Assembly: GCF_000377205.1 (NCBI RefSeq)
Contig: NZ_KB897908.1
Location: 62,001 to 126,000 of the forward strand
DNA: 64,000 nt
Reading direction: 5' to 3'
DNA from: Thioalkalivibrio sp. ALJ3
GTDB lineage: Bacteria; Pseudomonadota; Gammaproteobacteria; Ectothiorhodospirales; Ectothiorhodospiraceae
Shown: positions 43,449 through 56,305 of the stretch, one piece after another
How positions within the stretch are numbered: position 1 is the first letter of the stretch
How the letters are laid out: every line of letters starts with the position of its first letter
Position numbers and translations under genes: made by a program
Notes under the pieces: model-generated
What the model was told of the DNA's origin: nothing
The model's database searches: none
Seen by the model: only the letters and a program-made list of their open reading frames with translations

Positions 43449-46400
43449 GTGCGACTCGCCCGAATCAAGCTGGCCGGCTTCAAGTCCTTCGTCGACCCGA
43501 CGACGCTGGTGCTGCCCGGAAACCGGGTGGGCATCGTCGGGCCGAACGGCTGCGGCAAGTCGAACACCATCGACGCCGTGCGCTGGGTGATGGGCGAGTC
43601 CTCGGCCAAGCACCTGCGCGGCGACTCCAGCGAGGACGTGATCTTCAACGGCTCCTCCAGCCGCAAGCCGGTCGGGCAGGCCTCGATCGAGCTGATTTTC
43701 GACAACTCCGATGGCCGCCTGGGCGGCGAGTACAGCGCCTACGGCGAGATCGCCGTGCGCCGGGCGCTGACGCGTGACGGCCAGTCCAAGTACTTCCTCA
43801 ACGGCCAGCGTGCCCGCAAACGCGACGTGGTGGACCTGTTCCTGGGCACCGGCCTCGGCCCGCGCAGCTACGCGATCATCGAGCAGGGCATGATCGCGCG
43901 CCTGATCGACGCGCGCCCCGAGGAACTGCGGGTCTATCTCGAGGAGGCCGCCGGCATCTCCAAGTACAAGGAGCGCCGACGCGAAACCGAGAACCGCGTG
44001 CGTCACACCCGCGAGAACCTCGAGCGCCTGGACGACGTGCGCGACGAAGTCGCCAAGCAGGCCGAACGCCTCAATCGCCAGGCCGCCACGGCCGAGCAGT
44101 ACCAGACCCTCGCCGCCGAGCGGCGGCAGAAACGCGCCGAGGCGATCCTGCTGCGTCTGCGTGCGCAGGAACAGGAACTGGAGGCGAGCCGGCGTCGATT
44201 GCAGGAGGCCGAGACCCAGTTGGCCGGCATGCAGTCGGAGGCGCAAAAGGTGCGCACCGAAACCGAACAACAACGCCAGACGCGCGTAGACCTGGAGGCG
44301 GCCACCACCGAGGCGCAGTCCGCCTACTACGACCGCGCGGCCGAAGTCTCGCGCCTGGAACAGTCGATCCGCCATGCGGAGGACGAACTGGCCCGCGAGC
44401 GTGCCGAGCTGCAGCAGCTGGAACAGCGTCTGCAGACGGCCGGCGAGGCGTTTGCGGCACTGGAGCAGCGCATTGCCCAGGCCGAACACGAGCGCGACCA
44501 GCGCCAGCACGAGGCAGAGACCGCGGAGGCCGAGCGCGAACGGCTGGAGGCTGCGGCGGAGCAGGCCGAAACGGAATTTCAGGCCGCGCGCGAGGCCCAG
44601 TCCGAGTGGGAGCGCGCCCTGGCCGAGCCGCGCCAGAATGCGCAGCTCGCGCGTTCGCGCATGGATCACGCCGAGCACCAGCTCGCGCGCCTTGAGCAGC
44701 GCCGCGAACGCCTCGACGCCGAGCGCGCGGCCCTGCCGCAGACCCATCCCGGCGAGGAGGCCGAACGGCTGCAGGGCGAGCGCGATGCCCTGGCCGAGCG
44801 CCTGGAGCAGCTGCGTCAGCAGCGCGAGCAGCAACAGGAACAACTGAACCAGCTCAACGAGGCCCGCCGCGAAGCCCGCGACGCCCTGCACCAGGCCGAG
44901 CGCGAGGCGCGCGAGGTCGCGGGGCGTCTGGCGGGGCTGGAGCACTTCGCCGGCGAGGACGACCCCGCCCAGACGCGCGAGCGCCGCGAGGCCTGGGCGC
45001 GCGAACAGGGGCTGGACCTCTCGCGGCCCCTGGTGCAGCAGCTGGAGGTCGACGACGGCTGGGATACGGCCGTGGAGCTGGTGCTGGGGGCCTGGCTGGA
45101 GGCTGCCGTGCTGGACGCACCCGAGGCTACGCAAGACTGGCCAGATGCCGCGCTGCGTCTGGTGAGTACGCAGACGGATGCCGGCGCGGCGATCTCGGAC
45201 GACTCGCTCGCCGTCCGCGTGCGCGGCTCCGCGGCCGTGACGCAGTGGCTGTCACGCATTCACTGTGCGCAGGATCTGGACGAGGCTCGGCGCCGCGTTG
45301 CGAGCCTCGCACCGGACGAGAGCGTGATCACGCCCGACGGTACCTGGATGGGGCCGGGGTGGGTCGCCCACCGCACGCTGGAAGGCGGTGCCTCCGGCGC
45401 GGTCGCGCGGGTGCGCCTGGCGCGCGAGCTGCGCGAACAGGAAGAGCAGCTGCAGGGTCAGATCGAGCAGCACCAGGCCACCCTGGCGGAACGGGGCGAG
45501 GCCATCGATGCCGCACAGGCCGAGCGCGATCGGCTGGATGCCCAGCTGCGTGAGCAGCAGGGCGAGATCGACGAACGCGACCGGCGGATCCAGCGTCTGC
45601 GCGATCAGGCCCGGCAGCTGGAACAGCAGCAGGCGCGGATCGATCGCGAGGCGGGCGAGCTGGAAGAAGAAACGGTTCGCGCACGGGAGCAGTTCGAGAC
45701 CGCCCAGCAGGAGCGCAACCAGGCCCTCGCCACGCTGGAAACACTGGAGGCCGACCGCGGAACGCTGGAGAGTCGGCTGGAGGCCGCGCGCGACGCCCAT
45801 AGTCAGGCCCGCGATGCGGTGCGTGAGGCGCGCGATGTCTCTGGGCGGGCGCGGATGGCGGAGCAGGAGGCGCGCCATCGGCTGGAGCGCGAGCAAAGCG
45901 AACGCGAACGTCTGGAACGCCAGCGCGCGGAGGATCGCGAGCGCCTGGAGAAGCTGCAGCAGGGCCTGGCCGGGCGCGAGGGGCCGCTGGAGCAATGGCG
46001 CGGAGATCTGCAGGCTGCCGCGGAGCAGCGCCAGCAGGCAGAAGAACGGCTGACCCGGGCGCGCGCGGATCTCGAGGCCTGCGATGCGCGGCTGCGCGAG
46101 CTGGCCACGCAGGCCGGCGAGCTGGACAGCCGTGTCGAGGCACAGCGTTCCACCTGCGAGGAGCTGCGCCTGGACCAGCGCGAACGCTCGGTGCAGATCG
46201 AACAGTTGAAGAGTCAATTTCAGGAGTCGGGGTTCGAGGCCGGGCCGCTGGCGGAGGGGCTCGCGGAGGATGCGACCGTCCCGGCCTGGGAGCAGGCGAT
46301 TGCGGAGCTCGACCGCAAGATCGAACGCCTGGGACCGATCAACCTGGCGGCGATCGACGAGGCGCGCAGCCTGGAGGAACGTTCACGCTATCTCGAAGAG

Positions 46401-46943
46401 CAGCATGCCGATCTGATCGAGGCGCTGGAGACGCTGGAGGCGGCGATGCACCGCATCGACCGCGAGACGCGCCAGCTGTTCAAGCAGACCTTCGATCAGG
46501 TGAACGCCGGGCTGGGGCAGAAATTCCAGCGCCTGTTCGGCGGCGGCGAGGCGCGCCTGGAGATGACCGGCGACGACCTGCTGGATACCGGCGTGAACAT
46601 CATGGCCCGCCCGCCGGGCAAGCGGCTTTCCACCATCCATCTAATGTCCGGAGGCGAGAAGGCGCTCACAGCATCGGCGCTGGTGTTCGCTATCTTTGAG
46701 TTGAATCCGGCACCCTTCTGCATGCTGGACGAGGTGGATGCGCCGCTCGACGAGGCCAACGTCGGGCGCTTCTGCGAGCTGCTTCAGGACATGTCCGAGC
46801 AGATCCAGTTCATCTTCATCACCCATAACAAGGCCACGATGGCGATGGCGGAACAGCTGATCGGCGTTACCATGCACGAACCGGGGGTCTCGCGTCTGGT
46901 GAGCGTGGACATCGACGAGGCCGTGGAACTGGCCGAGGCCTGA
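43449..46943 (+). CDS. smc: Chromosome partition protein SMC
   Basis: Organises and segregates the chromosome as a long coiled-coil ATPase dimer. The GTG start gives MRLARIKLAGFKSFVDP. Walker A GPNGCGKSN lies near residues 32-40. Very long Glu/Gln/Arg-rich coiled coils flank the hinge at about 490-660. The C-terminal ABC signature (LMSGGEKALTASAL) and Walker B (FCMLDEVDAPLDEANV) are intact. At 1164 residues it is full-length. It is an SMC-type protein, not MukB. zipA and ligA follow in the common order. Confidence 0.98.
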   Translation: MRLARIKLAGFKSFVDPTTLVLPGNRVGIVGPNGCGKSNTIDAVRWVMGESSAKHLRGDSSEDVIFNGSSSRKPVGQASIELIFDNSDGRLGGEYSAYGEIAVRRALTRDGQSKYFLNGQRARKRDVVDLFLGTGLGPRSYAIIEQGMIARLIDARPEELRVYLEEAAGISKYKERRRETENRVRHTRENLERLDDVRDEVAKQAERLNRQAATAEQYQTLAAERRQKRAEAILLRLRAQEQELEASRRRLQEAETQLAGMQSEAQKVRTETEQQRQTRVDLEAATTEAQSAYYDRAAEVSRLEQSIRHAEDELARERAELQQLEQRLQTAGEAFAALEQRIAQAEHERDQRQHEAETAEAERERLEAAAEQAETEFQAAREAQSEWERALAEPRQNAQLARSRMDHAEHQLARLEQRRERLDAERAALPQTHPGEEAERLQGERDALAERLEQLRQQREQQQEQLNQLNEARREARDALHQAEREAREVAGRLAGLEHFAGEDDPAQTRERREAWAREQGLDLSRPLVQQLEVDDGWDTAVELVLGAWLEAAVLDAPEATQDWPDAALRLVSTQTDAGAAISDDSLAVRVRGSAAVTQWLSRIHCAQDLDEARRRVASLAPDESVITPDGTWMGPGWVAHRTLEGGASGAVARVRLARELREQEEQLQGQIEQHQATLAERGEAIDAAQAERDRLDAQLREQQGEIDERDRRIQRLRDQARQLEQQQARIDREAGELEEETVRAREQFETAQQERNQALATLETLEADRGTLESRLEAARDAHSQARDAVREARDVSGRARMAEQEARHRLEREQSERERLERQRAEDRERLEKLQQGLAGREGPLEQWRGDLQAAAEQRQQAEERLTRARADLEACDARLRELATQAGELDSRVEAQRSTCEELRLDQRERSVQIEQLKSQFQESGFEAGPLAEGLAEDATVPAWEQAIAELDRKIERLGPINLAAIDEARSLEERSRYLEEQHADLIEALETLEAAMHRIDRETRQLFKQTFDQVNAGLGQKFQRLFGGGEARLEMTGDDLLDTGVNIMARPPGKRLSTIHLMSGGEKALTASALVFAIFELNPAPFCMLDEVDAPLDEANVGRFCELLQDMSEQIQFIFITHNKATMAMAEQLIGVTMHEPGVSRLVSVDIDEAVELAEA

Positions 46944-46996
46944 GCGGTTCCGTCCGAATTCGCGCGGCCGTACAACACGTAATGACGAGGTATTGA

Positions 46997-50440
<3,444 letters not shown>

Positions 50441-50625
50441 AGGGGGTGTAGCGATGGCCTGGGGCGCTGGATGGATGCATTTTCATCAGGGGTTGCTTAT
50501 GCTTCGCGCGCCGCGATGGAGTGCGGCGGGCGCCAGGGTCCGGCACTTGATGTAGTGTGGTCGGGCTGGGTTTTGTCGACAGGGCTTGAGGCCACGATCA
50601 GGATGCCGGACGGGCACATCACACT

Positions 50626-52542
50626 ATGTTGAACCGTGGGCTGGAACGTCTGCTGAGGCTGCCGCGCGGCAAGAAGCGCTGGCTGATGATTGCGGCCGAT
50701 GCAGTCATGCTGCCACTCGCGCTGTGGTCGGGTTTCATGATCCGCCTGGCCGAGCCGTTCCCTCCGGTCATGCAGCAGGCCTGGTGGCTTTTCCCCTTGA
50801 TCGTGATCGTGGGGATCCCGTTGTTTGCCCGTCTGGGCCTGTACCGTGCCGTCGTGCGTTTCATGGGGTCACGCGCTATCTGGGCGGTAGGGTCCGGGGT
50901 CGTGGTGCTGGCGATGGTCATATGGGCGTCCGTCGCGATTGCCCAGCTGGAGGGGTTCCCGCGCTCGGTACCGATCAACTTCGCCATTGTGGCCTTTCTC
51001 TATGTCGGTGGCAGCCGCTTCCTGGTGCGAGCCTGGTATCGCTCGGTCGTGGATGTTGCACAAGGGGCCGAGCCAGTTGTGGTCTATGGCGCCGGCGAGG
51101 CAGGGGTCCAGCTCCTGTCGGCGCTCAAGGCGGGCGGCCGCTTCCGCATTGTGGCGTTCGTGGATGAAGATCGAGCGCTGCAGGGTAGTTCGATCGACGG
51201 GGTACCGGTTCATTCTCCGGAGCAACTGTCCGGCGTGGTGGATCGGTTCGGTGTGGGGCGTTTGTTGCTCGCGCTTCCCTCGGCCACCCGCAACGAGCGT
51301 CGGCACATCCTGGAAAGGCTGGAACACCTGCCCCTGTATGTTCAGTCCGTGCCGTCGATGGAGGCGGTCGTCTCTGGACAGGCCAGCCTGGAACAGCTGG
51401 AAGATATCGATGTGGCGGATCTGCTCGGTCGAGATCCGGTCCCGCCCGAGCCCGAGTTGCTGCAGCGCAGTATTCGGGGCCGTGTCGTCATGGTCACGGG
51501 CGCCGGCGGCTCCATTGGCTCCGAGCTGTGCCGCCGCATCGTGCTGGAGGAACCCGCCGCACTGGTGCTCTATGAACGCAACGAGTTCGCGCTCTACAGC
51601 ATTGAACGCGAGCTGCTGGAGCGATCGGTGCCGTCTGGCCGGATGCCCGCGATTCACGCCATTCTCGGGTCCGTTGCCAATCCACGCAGGGTTTCCGCCG
51701 TATTGAGCGAATACGGGGTGCAAACGCTTTATCACGCCGCCGCCTACAAGCACGTGCCGATCGTGGAAGCCAATCTGATCGAAGGCGTGCGGAACAATGT
51801 GTTCGGCACGGCCATCCTCGCGGATGCTGCCATCGAAGCCGGGGTCGAGCGCTTCATCCTGATCTCCACCGACAAGGCCGTCAGGCCTACGAACGTAATG
51901 GGCGCGACCAAGCGCATGGCCGAAATGGTCCTGCAGGACCGCGCCCGCGAGAAGCGCGACACCATCTTCAGTATGGTGCGCTTTGGCAACGTTCTGGGCT
52001 CCTCGGGCTCGGTGGTGCCGTTGTTCCATCAGCAGATCCGCGATGGCGGTCCGGTCACCGTTACCCATCCCGAAATCACTCGCTATTTCATGTCGATCCC
52101 GGAAGCGGCCGAGCTGGTGATTCAGGCCGGGGCGATGGCCCAGGGGGGCGAGGTCTACGTGCTGGATATGGGCGAACCCGTACGTATTGTCGACCTGGCA
52201 CGTCGAATGATCCGGCTGCACGGACGTCAGGTGAAGGAAGACGGCTACCCCGAAGACGGCATCGAGATCGTGTTTACCGGATTGCGTCCCGGCGAGAAGC
52301 TCTACGAGGAGCTGCTGATCGGCGACAATGTGGAAGCTACCGTGCACCCGCGGATCATGCGTGCTCGCGAGGACTGTGTTGCCCCTGCCGATGTTCGCGC
52401 CGCGCTCGCACAACTCGACCAAGCGGACCGCGAAATGGATACCGAACAAGCCTGCACAACGCTCCGTGGCGTCGTACACGAGTACTCACCAGCGGAGCAT
52501 TCCCCGCAGACGCTCGAACGTATGGGCTTGCCATCGGGGTGA
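50626..52542 (+). CDS. Membrane nucleotide-sugar 4,6-dehydratase (CapD/PglF/WbpM-like)
   Basis: Makes a 4-keto-6-deoxy sugar nucleotide for polysaccharide synthesis. Four membrane helices fill residues 15-135. A CoA-binding-like Rossmann domain follows (VVVYGAGEAGVQLL). The short-chain dehydratase domain starts VMVTGAGGSIGSELCRRI near residue 288 and has the family's ISTDKAVRPTNVMGATKRMAE active-site region. The 638 residues are typical. It opens the exopolysaccharide region. Confidence 0.93.
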   Translation: MLNRGLERLLRLPRGKKRWLMIAADAVMLPLALWSGFMIRLAEPFPPVMQQAWWLFPLIVIVGIPLFARLGLYRAVVRFMGSRAIWAVGSGVVVLAMVIWASVAIAQLEGFPRSVPINFAIVAFLYVGGSRFLVRAWYRSVVDVAQGAEPVVVYGAGEAGVQLLSALKAGGRFRIVAFVDEDRALQGSSIDGVPVHSPEQLSGVVDRFGVGRLLLALPSATRNERRHILERLEHLPLYVQSVPSMEAVVSGQASLEQLEDIDVADLLGRDPVPPEPELLQRSIRGRVVMVTGAGGSIGSELCRRIVLEEPAALVLYERNEFALYSIERELLERSVPSGRMPAIHAILGSVANPRRVSAVLSEYGVQTLYHAAAYKHVPIVEANLIEGVRNNVFGTAILADAAIEAGVERFILISTDKAVRPTNVMGATKRMAEMVLQDRAREKRDTIFSMVRFGNVLGSSGSVVPLFHQQIRDGGPVTVTHPEITRYFMSIPEAAELVIQAGAMAQGGEVYVLDMGEPVRIVDLARRMIRLHGRQVKEDGYPEDGIEIVFTGLRPGEKLYEELLIGDNVEATVHPRIMRAREDCVAPADVRAALAQLDQADREMDTEQACTTLRGVVHEYSPAEHSPQTLERMGLPSG

Positions 52543-52570
52543 GCAACGGGGCCAACTTTCGCATGCGGGC

Positions 52571-52618
52571 TTGCAGCGTGCCGGGTGCCGTGCTGGAATC
52601 GCCGTTCATTGAATGAAC
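52571..52618 (+). promoter_or_regulatory. Promoter and palindromic operator of the EPS regulator gene
   Basis: TTGCAG at 52571-52576 and TGGAAT at 52594-52599 have a 17-base spacer. A perfect inverted repeat, GTTCATT-G-AATGAAC (52604-52618), lies at the expected transcription start. It is a good candidate for autoregulation by the MarR-type protein encoded next. Confidence 0.5.
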
Positions 52619-52662
52619 AGCCAACCGCGTGCTGCCCCCCGCGCAGCCGAAATTGCGACTCC

Positions 52663-52995
52663 ATGCCTTCCGACGAACTTCATTTCAAACTCCTGCGCTT
52701 GCTGGAGGAAGACCCCACGCGATCGCAGCGCGCTCTGGCGCGCGAGCTGGGTATTTCCGTCGGGGGGACCAATCACGCCCTCCGGGCGCTGCTCGCGCGT
52801 GGCTGGGTCAAGGCGCAGAATTTCACGCGCAGCGGTAACAAACGCGGATATCTGTATAAGCTCACCCCGAGCGGCGTGAGCGAAAAGGCACGACTGGCCT
52901 ATTACTTCCTGCAACGTAAACGCGCGGAACACGAGGCCTTGATGGCCGAGATCGAACAGCTGCGGGCCGAGGTGGGGCGCCAGGAACGTGACTGA
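52663..52995 (+). CDS. MarR-type EPS-associated transcriptional regulator
   Basis: A 110-residue winged-helix protein. The helix-turn-helix is RSQRALARELGISVGGTNHALRALLARGWV, the wing FTRSGNKRGYLYKLTPSGV, and the C-terminal helix KRAEHEALMAEIEQLRAEVG is a dimerisation coiled coil. It matches the pattern of the MarR-like regulators found in exopolysaccharide clusters. The ATG at 52663 gives the conserved start; the frame open upstream is not needed. Confidence 0.88.
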   Translation: MPSDELHFKLLRLLEEDPTRSQRALARELGISVGGTNHALRALLARGWVKAQNFTRSGNKRGYLYKLTPSGVSEKARLAYYFLQRKRAEHEALMAEIEQLRAEVGRQERD

Positions 52996-53120
52996 AGCCA
53001 CGGTCGTTCAGCGGGGAACGCGCACCGTGCACGACACGCCATCGCCAGGCACCGGTATTCTGCGCGCGCTAACCCAGCGAGTCGGTTAGGAGAAGCCCGA
53101 CCGCCCCGCGGGCTGTCACT

Positions 53121-53280
53121 GTAGGAGCGCAGCCCTCTGCGCGATGGGGTGCTGGACAGGCCCCATCGGCCAGAGGGCTGGCCTCCTACAGGGGGGGATG
53201 CCTCTGCGGATGTAGGAGCGCAGCCCCCTGCGCGATGGGGTGTTGGACAGGCCCTATCGGCCAGGGGGCTGGCCTCCTAC
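53121..53280. repeat. Two REP pairs before ugd
   Basis: GCGCAG-type left arms paired with GGCCAG-type right arms at 53121-53190 and 53211-53280. The intergenic stretch (52996-53392) holds nothing else recognisable. Confidence 0.9.
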
Positions 53281-53392
53281 GGTTTCGGGGCCAGAGGGCG
53301 GATCCTCGCCGATACGGTACCGGCCAGCCGCAAACGGTGGCTAACCTCAACCAATGCGCACATCAACAAACAGGAATGACAAGGAATTCGGG

Positions 53393-54559
53393 ATGAAGAT
53401 CGCAGTTGCCGGTACCGGCTATGTAGGCCTTTCCAATGCGGTGTTGCTGGCGCAGCACCACGAGGTGGTGGCGCTGGATGTGGTGCCCGAGAAGGTCGAG
53501 CAGATCAACCGCAAGGAATCGCCGATCATCGACGCCGAGATCCAGGATTTCCTGCAGAACCGATCCCTCAACCTGACCGCCACGCTCGACAAGCAGCAGG
53601 CCTACGAGGGGGCGGACTTCATCGTTGTCGCCACGCCCACGGACTACGACCCGCAGACCAACTACTTCAACACCAACACGGTCGAGTCCGTGATCCGCGA
53701 TGTGCTGGCGATCAACCCGCACGCCACCATGGTGATCAAGTCCACCGTGCCGGTCGGCTACACGCGCGAGATCAAGGCGCAAATGGAGACCGACAACATC
53801 CTGTTCTCGCCGGAGTTCCTGCGCGAGGGCCGGGCGCTGTACGACAACCTGCACCCCTCCCGCATTATCGTCGGTGAACAATCCGAGCGGGCCGAGACCT
53901 TCGCCAACCTCCTGGCCGAGGGTGCGATCGACGACGACATCCCGATGCTGTTCACCAACTCCACCGAGGCCGAGGCGATCAAGCTGTTCGCCAACACCTA
54001 TCTGGCCATGCGGGTGGCGTACTTCAACGAGCTGGACACCTATGCCGAGACCCATGGCCTGGACACCCGCCAGATCATTGACGGCGTATGTCTGGACCCG
54101 CGCATCGGCAGCCACTACAACAACCCGTCGTTCGGCTACGGGGGCTACTGCCTGCCGAAGGACACCAAGCAGCTGCTGGCCAACTACGACGAAGTCCCCA
54201 ACAACATCATCGGGGCCATCGTGGACGCCAATCGTACCCGCAAAGACTTCGTGGCCGACGCGATCATTCGCCGCAATCCCAAGATCGTCGGTGTCTACCG
54301 GCTGGTGATGAAGAGCGGCTCCGACAACTTCCGCGCCTCCGCCATCCAAGGCGTGATGAAACGCATCAAGGCCAAGGGCATCGAGGTGGTCGTCTACGAG
54401 CCGGAGCTCCCGGACGAGGAGTTCTATCGCTCCCGTGTTATCCGCGACCTCGAAGAGTTCAAGCGCATGAGCGACGTGATCGTCGCCAACCGCATCACCG
54501 ACGACATCCGCGACCAGACCGACAAGATCTACACCCGCGACCTCTTCGGCAGCGACTAA
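53393..54559 (+). CDS. ugd: UDP-glucose 6-dehydrogenase
   Basis: Oxidises UDP-glucose to UDP-glucuronate for polysaccharides. The NAD site [19 protein letters not shown] starts at residue 3. [12 protein letters not shown] and the catalytic cysteine in [14 protein letters not shown] (C253) follow. The 388-residue protein is of the short enterobacterial Ugd type. It is flanked by REP clusters. Confidence 0.95.
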   Translation: MKIAVAGTGYVGLSNAVLLAQHHEVVALDVVPEKVEQINRKESPIIDAEIQDFLQNRSLNLTATLDKQQAYEGADFIVVATPTDYDPQTNYFNTNTVESVIRDVLAINPHATMVIKSTVPVGYTREIKAQMETDNILFSPEFLREGRALYDNLHPSRIIVGEQSERAETFANLLAEGAIDDDIPMLFTNSTEAEAIKLFANTYLAMRVAYFNELDTYAETHGLDTRQIIDGVCLDPRIGSHYNNPSFGYGGYCLPKDTKQLLANYDEVPNNIIGAIVDANRTRKDFVADAIIRRNPKIVGVYRLVMKSGSDNFRASAIQGVMKRIKAKGIEVVVYEPELPDEEFYRSRVIRDLEEFKRMSDVIVANRITDDIRDQTDKIYTRDLFGSD

Positions 54560-54582
54560 CCCTTCTACACACCAACACCCCT

Positions 54583-54742
54583 GTAGGAGGCCAGCCCCCT
54601 GGCCGATCGGGGGTGTCGGACAGGCCTAATCGGCCAGAGGCTGGCCTCCTACGGATCTTGGGCCTTCCCGCCTGTAGGAGCGTAGCCCCCTGCGCGATGG
54701 GGTGTATCTCGGGCCCGATCGGCCAGGGGGCTGGCCTCCTAC
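54583..54742. repeat. Two REP pairs between ugd and the wzz-like gene
   Basis: Inverted pairs of the GTAGGAG family, the first with both arms GGCCAG-like (one shortened), the second GCGCAG/GGCCAG. They separate convergent genes and could act as bidirectional terminators. Confidence 0.88.
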
Positions 54743-54770
54743 GGTGATGGGCCGTTGGCTGGAGGGCGAT

Positions 54771-55886
54771 TTAATTGTTTTCCGTAGCCCTGACGTTCGC
54801 CAGAAACTCTCGGAAAAAGGCGCCAAACACGCCCAACATCAGTCCCAGTACCACAGAAAGCGCAATGATCAGACCCCGGCGGTCTTCAGCCGGAGAGGCC
54901 GACATCACGGCGATCTCGCCGATTTCCAGGTTGGAGTAACGCTCGATGGCTGGTTCATGTTGCAGGCGCGCAGATTCGAACCAGTCTCGGTCCAGCGCGC
55001 GAGCGAAGGGAATCTCCTGCAGCGCCATGGTCTTGCGTTCCACCTTTTGCTGCAGTTCTTCGCGCGAGGCCGGAATAGTGACCTCAATTTCTTCTTGCAG
55101 GTGCTGAGAGCGCTCCATCAGTGCTGCACGGGTGGTCTGTCGTTCGACACGCACGTTGGCCGGCAGGTCACCACCGAGACCAGCAAGGTCGTCGAGTAGC
55201 AACTGAACCTCCGACCGTTGTTCGCCCAGCAACTCCTCTCGTGCTGCGAGGCGCTCCAGTTGGCGCTCTGCGGAGTCCAGCGCCAGGCCAAGCTCCTGCT
55301 CCTCTCGGTCGAGGGATGCCTGGCGGAATTCGTGCTGCCGCTGCAGCGCCATCCATTTACCCTCGAGTTCCTGGCGTGCCACGGCAATACGTTGCGCTGC
55401 CCGAGCCTGCAGGTTGTCCGCAACTCGGGCGTGCAATGCCTCCACCGACGAGGCACGTTCTTTGGGAGCCAGAGTCGACAGCGTCACCAACGGCATTTCT
55501 CCCAGTCTCTCCAGGGAGGCCGAGAGCCCGCGTACGTCGTGTTCGCTGGCCAACTCTGCGATGGCCGCGTCAACCAACTGAAGTTCCGTTTCTTCGCGCA
55601 GGGCCGCCACGTCCACCAGGGCCTTGCCCTCGATATCCGCTGGCAGGGTAATCCACGTGTCGAACGCATAGCGCGGCGTCTGCATCAAGGCATACATCAC
55701 GCCTGCCAGCAGTACGGCGAGCGCAATCCCGATCAACCACCATTTGCGCTGCTCCAGCACCTTCCACAAGTCGATCAGACTGATCTCGTCGTCGTAGGGA
55801 CGGGAGAGCATCTTGTCGCGCTCTGGCGGCGACGAGGGTGTGCTGGTCTTGTGGTCGTTCGCAGCCATCGAGCGGTCTCGGGTCAT
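54771..55886 (-). CDS. Wzz/chain-length determinant-like protein
   Basis: A polysaccharide co-polymerase of 371 residues. A cytoplasmic N-terminus with EISLIDLWKVLEQRKWW leads into a first membrane helix near 50-70 and a long periplasmic coiled coil rich in Glu/Arg/Gln. A second helix (GLIIALSVVLGLMLGVFGAF) ends the protein, preceded by a short SPAEDRR segment. No C-terminal tyrosine kinase is fused. It would set chain length for the polymer made by this region. Confidence 0.88.
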   Translation of the reverse strand: MTRDRSMAANDHKTSTPSSPPERDKMLSRPYDDEISLIDLWKVLEQRKWWLIGIALAVLLAGVMYALMQTPRYAFDTWITLPADIEGKALVDVAALREETELQLVDAAIAELASEHDVRGLSASLERLGEMPLVTLSTLAPKERASSVEALHARVADNLQARAAQRIAVARQELEGKWMALQRQHEFRQASLDREEQELGLALDSAERQLERLAAREELLGEQRSEVQLLLDDLAGLGGDLPANVRVERQTTRAALMERSQHLQEEIEVTIPASREELQQKVERKTMALQEIPFARALDRDWFESARLQHEPAIERYSNLEIGEIAVMSASPAEDRRGLIIALSVVLGLMLGVFGAFFREFLANVRATENN

Positions 55887-56039
55887 TGTTCAAGCGCACG
55901 CATTGTCCGGATTTAGTCGAATAAAGGGAATCCGGCCAATGGACGGACGTTAGTTCCGTCTCAGAAAACGCCCGAGCTTGGCATTTGCCCATCCTGCGTG
56001 TGCGTGGTCAAATTCGCATCCACCCCCGAGCATCCCCCT

Positions 56040-56278
56040 GTAGGAGGCCAGCCCCCCTGAGCGATGGGGCGTTGGTGATGCCCCAATCGGCCAGGGGGCT
56101 GGCCTCCTACAGAAGGCGAGGCGACGACGGATGACGGAGTGGAATGGGTCACGCCGTACGGCGGCACGCGGGCGGGCGACGCGCACCGCGGTGGCATGTA
56201 CGTACCTGTAGGAGCGCAGCCCTCTGCGCGATGGGGTGTTGGTGATGCCCCAATCGGCCAGAAGGCTGGCCTCCTACA
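56040..56278. repeat. 168-bp tandem duplication of a REP pair plus a sat 5' end
   Basis: REP pairs at 56040-56110 and 56208-56278 are each followed by closely similar bases running into a sat start. The downstream copy leads into the functional gene at 56306. The rest of the intergenic stretch (55887-56039) is gene-free. Confidence 0.85.
56111..56165 (+). pseudogene. Relic 5' end of a second sat gene
   Basis: From GTG 56139 the frame reads V-E-W-V-T-P-Y-G-G, which matches the functional start M-E-L-I-T-P-Y-G-D at 56306 despite several base differences. The upstream leader (GCGAGGCGACGACGGATGACGGA) also matches the functional one. Similarity ends after about nine codons. It is a decayed fragment rather than an expressed gene. 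Confidence 0.7.
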
Positions 56279-56305
56279 GAACGCGAAACGAGAACGGATG
56301 ACGGA

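Noticed and set aside
43383-45134. A 583-codon minus-strand frame opposite smc
   Set aside because: Low-complexity Leu/Ala/Gly/Gln composition caused by the coiled-coil codons of smc.
50883-50890. GGCGGTAG, the core of an RfaH ops site
   Set aside because: It lies inside the dehydratase coding sequence and not in the leader, so it is most likely chance.
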